Source: Candidatus Atribacter fermentans (GTDB taxonomy: Bacteria > Atribacterota > Atribacteria > Atribacterales > Atribacteraceae). From it: DNA of 5,651 nucleotides. The translations under genes were made by a program, and so were the position numbers. The stretch is taken from the NCBI GenBank assembly GCA_012517485.1, contig JAAYUT010000528.1:1-5651 (forward strand), in the 5' to 3' direction. Numbering within the stretch: the stretch's first letter is position 1; every line of letters starts with the position of its first letter. Under the pieces are notes generated by a model, which worked only from the letters and a program-made list of their open reading frames with translations, was not told the origin of the DNA and searched no databases. Below, piece by piece: positions 4,788 through 5,651 of the stretch.

Positions 4788-5053
4788 TCTATCTTGATTC
4801 AGATCCCAAACCTAGAAAAGATATGCTATCAGTAATTATGTGGTGCCAAGATATCAACCCATTAGCATCGTTTTTTGCGATAACTTATAATACCAATTCT
4901 ATTGCAATCTTCATAGGCATTTTTCTGGAAAAGTAAAAAAGAGTCGATACCTATATTCAGTGATGAAAGTAATGCCTCACTTAAAAATTATGCTGAAATG
5001 GATTCGATGCCTCATGTAAAATTCTATATCAAATTCACCTTCTTAGGGGAAAT
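4788..5053. other. Intergenic stretch between divergent genes
   Basis: This region should carry the promoter of the 4Fe-4S gene on the minus strand, but no convincing -35/-10 pair stands out. On the plus strand a 44-codon frame without a start (about 4917-5059) contains IPIFSDESNASLKNYAEMDS and ends at a TAA in the edge of repeat B copy 4. I do not recognise it. It may be another remnant cut by that repeat. Confidence 0.35.
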
Positions 5054-5075
5054 AACTTAATGGTGCCTGGCACTC
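5054..5075 (+). repeat. Repeat B, copy 4
   Basis: The core AACTTAATGGTGCCTGGCAC differs from copy 3 (2505-2526) at two of 22 bases and is in the same orientation. GTGC-CTG-GCAC forms a small hairpin. It supplies the ATG and first codons (MVPGT) of the nucleotidyltransferase fragment that follows. Confidence 0.65.
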
Positions 5076-5296
5076 AGTTATTCTATAAGGGGACTCATTC
5101 AACAGAGAGTGATATCGATGTTGCCGTTGTCGCAGATAATTTTAGTGGTGATCCAATCGAAGATACGATGTTACTCATGAAATTGAGGCGGAAAATTGAT
5201 TATCGCATTGAACCTCATCCATTCAAAACTGAAGAATTCAATTTATCCAATCCTTTGGCGAAAGAAATAATCACGACTGGAAAAGAAATTAAGTAA
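5060..5296 (+). pseudogene. Nucleotidyltransferase fragment lacking its N-terminus
   Basis: The 78 residues hold the C-terminal two thirds of an MNT-like nucleotidyltransferase. YKGTHSTESDIDVAVVADNF (9-28) has the DxD metal pair (D18, D20). Then come FSGDPIEDTMLLMKLRRKID (28-47), RIEPHPFKTEEF (49-60) with a candidate third carboxylate, and NPLAKEIITTGKEI (64-77), a typical end. Intact relatives are about 100-130 residues and begin with a helix and a LFGSYAKG motif. Here the GS pair is gone: the frame reads QLFYKGT where LFGSYAKGT is expected, and MVPGT comes from repeat B. No Shine-Dalgarno precedes the ATG. It is very probably inactive. It is unrelated in detail to the nucleotidyltransferase at the left edge. 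No HEPN partner follows. Confidence 0.65.
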
Positions 5297-5438
5297 CTCA
5301 ACAAATACTTTCTATTTCAATAACTCATAAAGCATTACATATCCCCTTATCAGGAGTTTATTGCTATTTGTTTCCTCCTTTGCTACCAATTTTTTAGGGT
5401 GGATTATGCGACCTGGCAATTTCATCTGTTATCGAAAG

Positions 5439-5479
5439 CCTCATCCTGAGCCCTCGCATTATGAGGGCGTAAGAATCTT
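5439..5479. repeat. Interspersed hairpin repeat of the CATCCTGAG type
   Basis: CCTCATCCTGAG is followed by GCCCTC (5450-5455), a 7-base loop and GAGGGC (5463-5468), then TAAGAATCTT. The layout CATCCTGAG, hairpin, then AAG.ATCT resembles a hairpin repeat common in many environmental bacterial genomes, here degenerate. The stem is seen directly; the family assignment is from memory. From 5297 to 5438 nothing else is visible. Confidence 0.4.
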
Positions 5480-5522
5480 ATCTTTTCCTAGTTTCCCAAC
5501 TCATCAATTCTGTTGCTTTAGA

Positions 5523-5547
5523 AATTCAAGAATCAAGACCTGACCCC
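5523..5547 (+). repeat. Repeat A, copy 4
   Basis: This copy is identical over 25 bases to copies 1 and 2. Read on the minus strand it ends the IS110-type transposase frame: the reading passes into the repeat as GVRS and stops at its TGA. Confidence 0.75.
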
Positions 5548-5651
5548 ATACTTCACACTGGCCGTATGAGAAATACCAAATTCCTTGAGAAGTGTGCCAT
5601 TCGATTCTGCAATGGCAACTTGGTGTGAATGGCATCCAACATCGATGCCAA
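5533..5651 (-). mobile_element. IS110-family transposase, truncated N-terminal fragment
   Basis: The frame enters from beyond the right edge and ends at TGA 5535-5533. Its 38 visible residues start GIDVGCHSHQVAIAESNGTL and continue LKEFGISHTAS, the N-terminal RuvC-like (DEDD) strand-turn-strand of IS110-family transposases, with the first catalytic Asp in GIDVG. Homology ends about residue 31. After that the frame reads VKYGVRS, where the last four residues are encoded by repeat A. Intact IS110 transposases are roughly 300-400 residues, so nearly all of the gene, including the C-terminal serine domain, is lost on this side. The 5' flank, where the bridge RNA of some IS110 elements is encoded, lies outside the window. 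The family call is good but rests on about 31 residues. Confidence 0.65.

Noticed and set aside
4830..4860. Sigma-54-like TTGGCAC upstream of the 4Fe-4S gene (minus strand)
   Set aside because: The TGGCAC half is present but no GC-containing -12 element follows at the required spacing.
1..5296. An MNT-HEPN toxin-antitoxin pair
   Set aside because: Two MNT-like genes are seen, but no HEPN gene is in the window; one is cut by the edge and the other is a fragment.
5361..5543. 60-residue plus-strand ORF
   Set aside because: It runs through the hairpin repeat at 5439-5479 and repeat A, has no Shine-Dalgarno and no protein-like pattern.
491..5547. Repeat A as a CRISPR array
   Set aside because: Copies are 1-2 kb apart with genes between them; there is no regular spacing and no cas gene.

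Overview
The window is visibly AT-rich bacterial DNA. The best guess is an uncultured, anaerobic, diderm (outer-membrane) bacterium: an OmpA-type peptidoglycan-binding domain implies a cell wall and outer envelope, and a dicluster 4Fe-4S protein suits an anaerobe. Several genes seem to start with TTG or GTG behind good Shine-Dalgarno sequences. The phylum cannot be fixed from this sequence. Gene density is low and much of the DNA is repeats and broken genes, so this looks like an accessory or decaying region.

Layout from left to right. Positions 1-246 (minus) hold the start of a nucleotidyltransferase that runs off the window. A gene-free stretch with a large inverted repeat follows. A DUF3800 gene (589-1455, minus) is divergent from a damaged OmpA-family gene. 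The OmpA gene is in three pieces: a signal-peptide-like leader (1557-1661), an N-terminal beta-rich domain (1645-2202) and an OmpA C-terminal domain (2203-2463). Two short repeats interrupt its start and an in-frame TAA splits its C-terminal domain. A hicB-hicA toxin-antitoxin pair (3333 to 2943, minus) comes next, with hicA frameshifted near its end. Then come a MITE-like hairpin region (3669-3871), a 4Fe-4S protein (4098-4745, minus), a headless nucleotidyltransferase fragment (5060-5296, plus) and the start of an IS110-type transposase that is cut short (5533-5651, minus).

Two short interspersed repeat families tie the window together. Family A (25 bp, four copies, all in the same orientation) begins AATTCAAGAATCAAGACC. 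Family B (22-27 bp core, built around GGTRCCTG) has five copies or part-copies. Members sit exactly at broken gene ends: the OmpA start, the missing head of the nucleotidyltransferase, the cut end of the IS110 transposase and a nameless ORF remnant. They resemble REP-type palindromic repeats of the kind mobilised by IS200-like (RAYT) transposases, but no such transposase is visible here.

The genes do not form one pathway. DUF3800, HicBA and MNT-like nucleotidyltransferases are all common in defence and toxin-antitoxin neighbourhoods, so the window fits the accessory, stress or defence part of a genome. I did not find a clear new multi-gene system. The most unusual signal is the repeat-driven gene decay.
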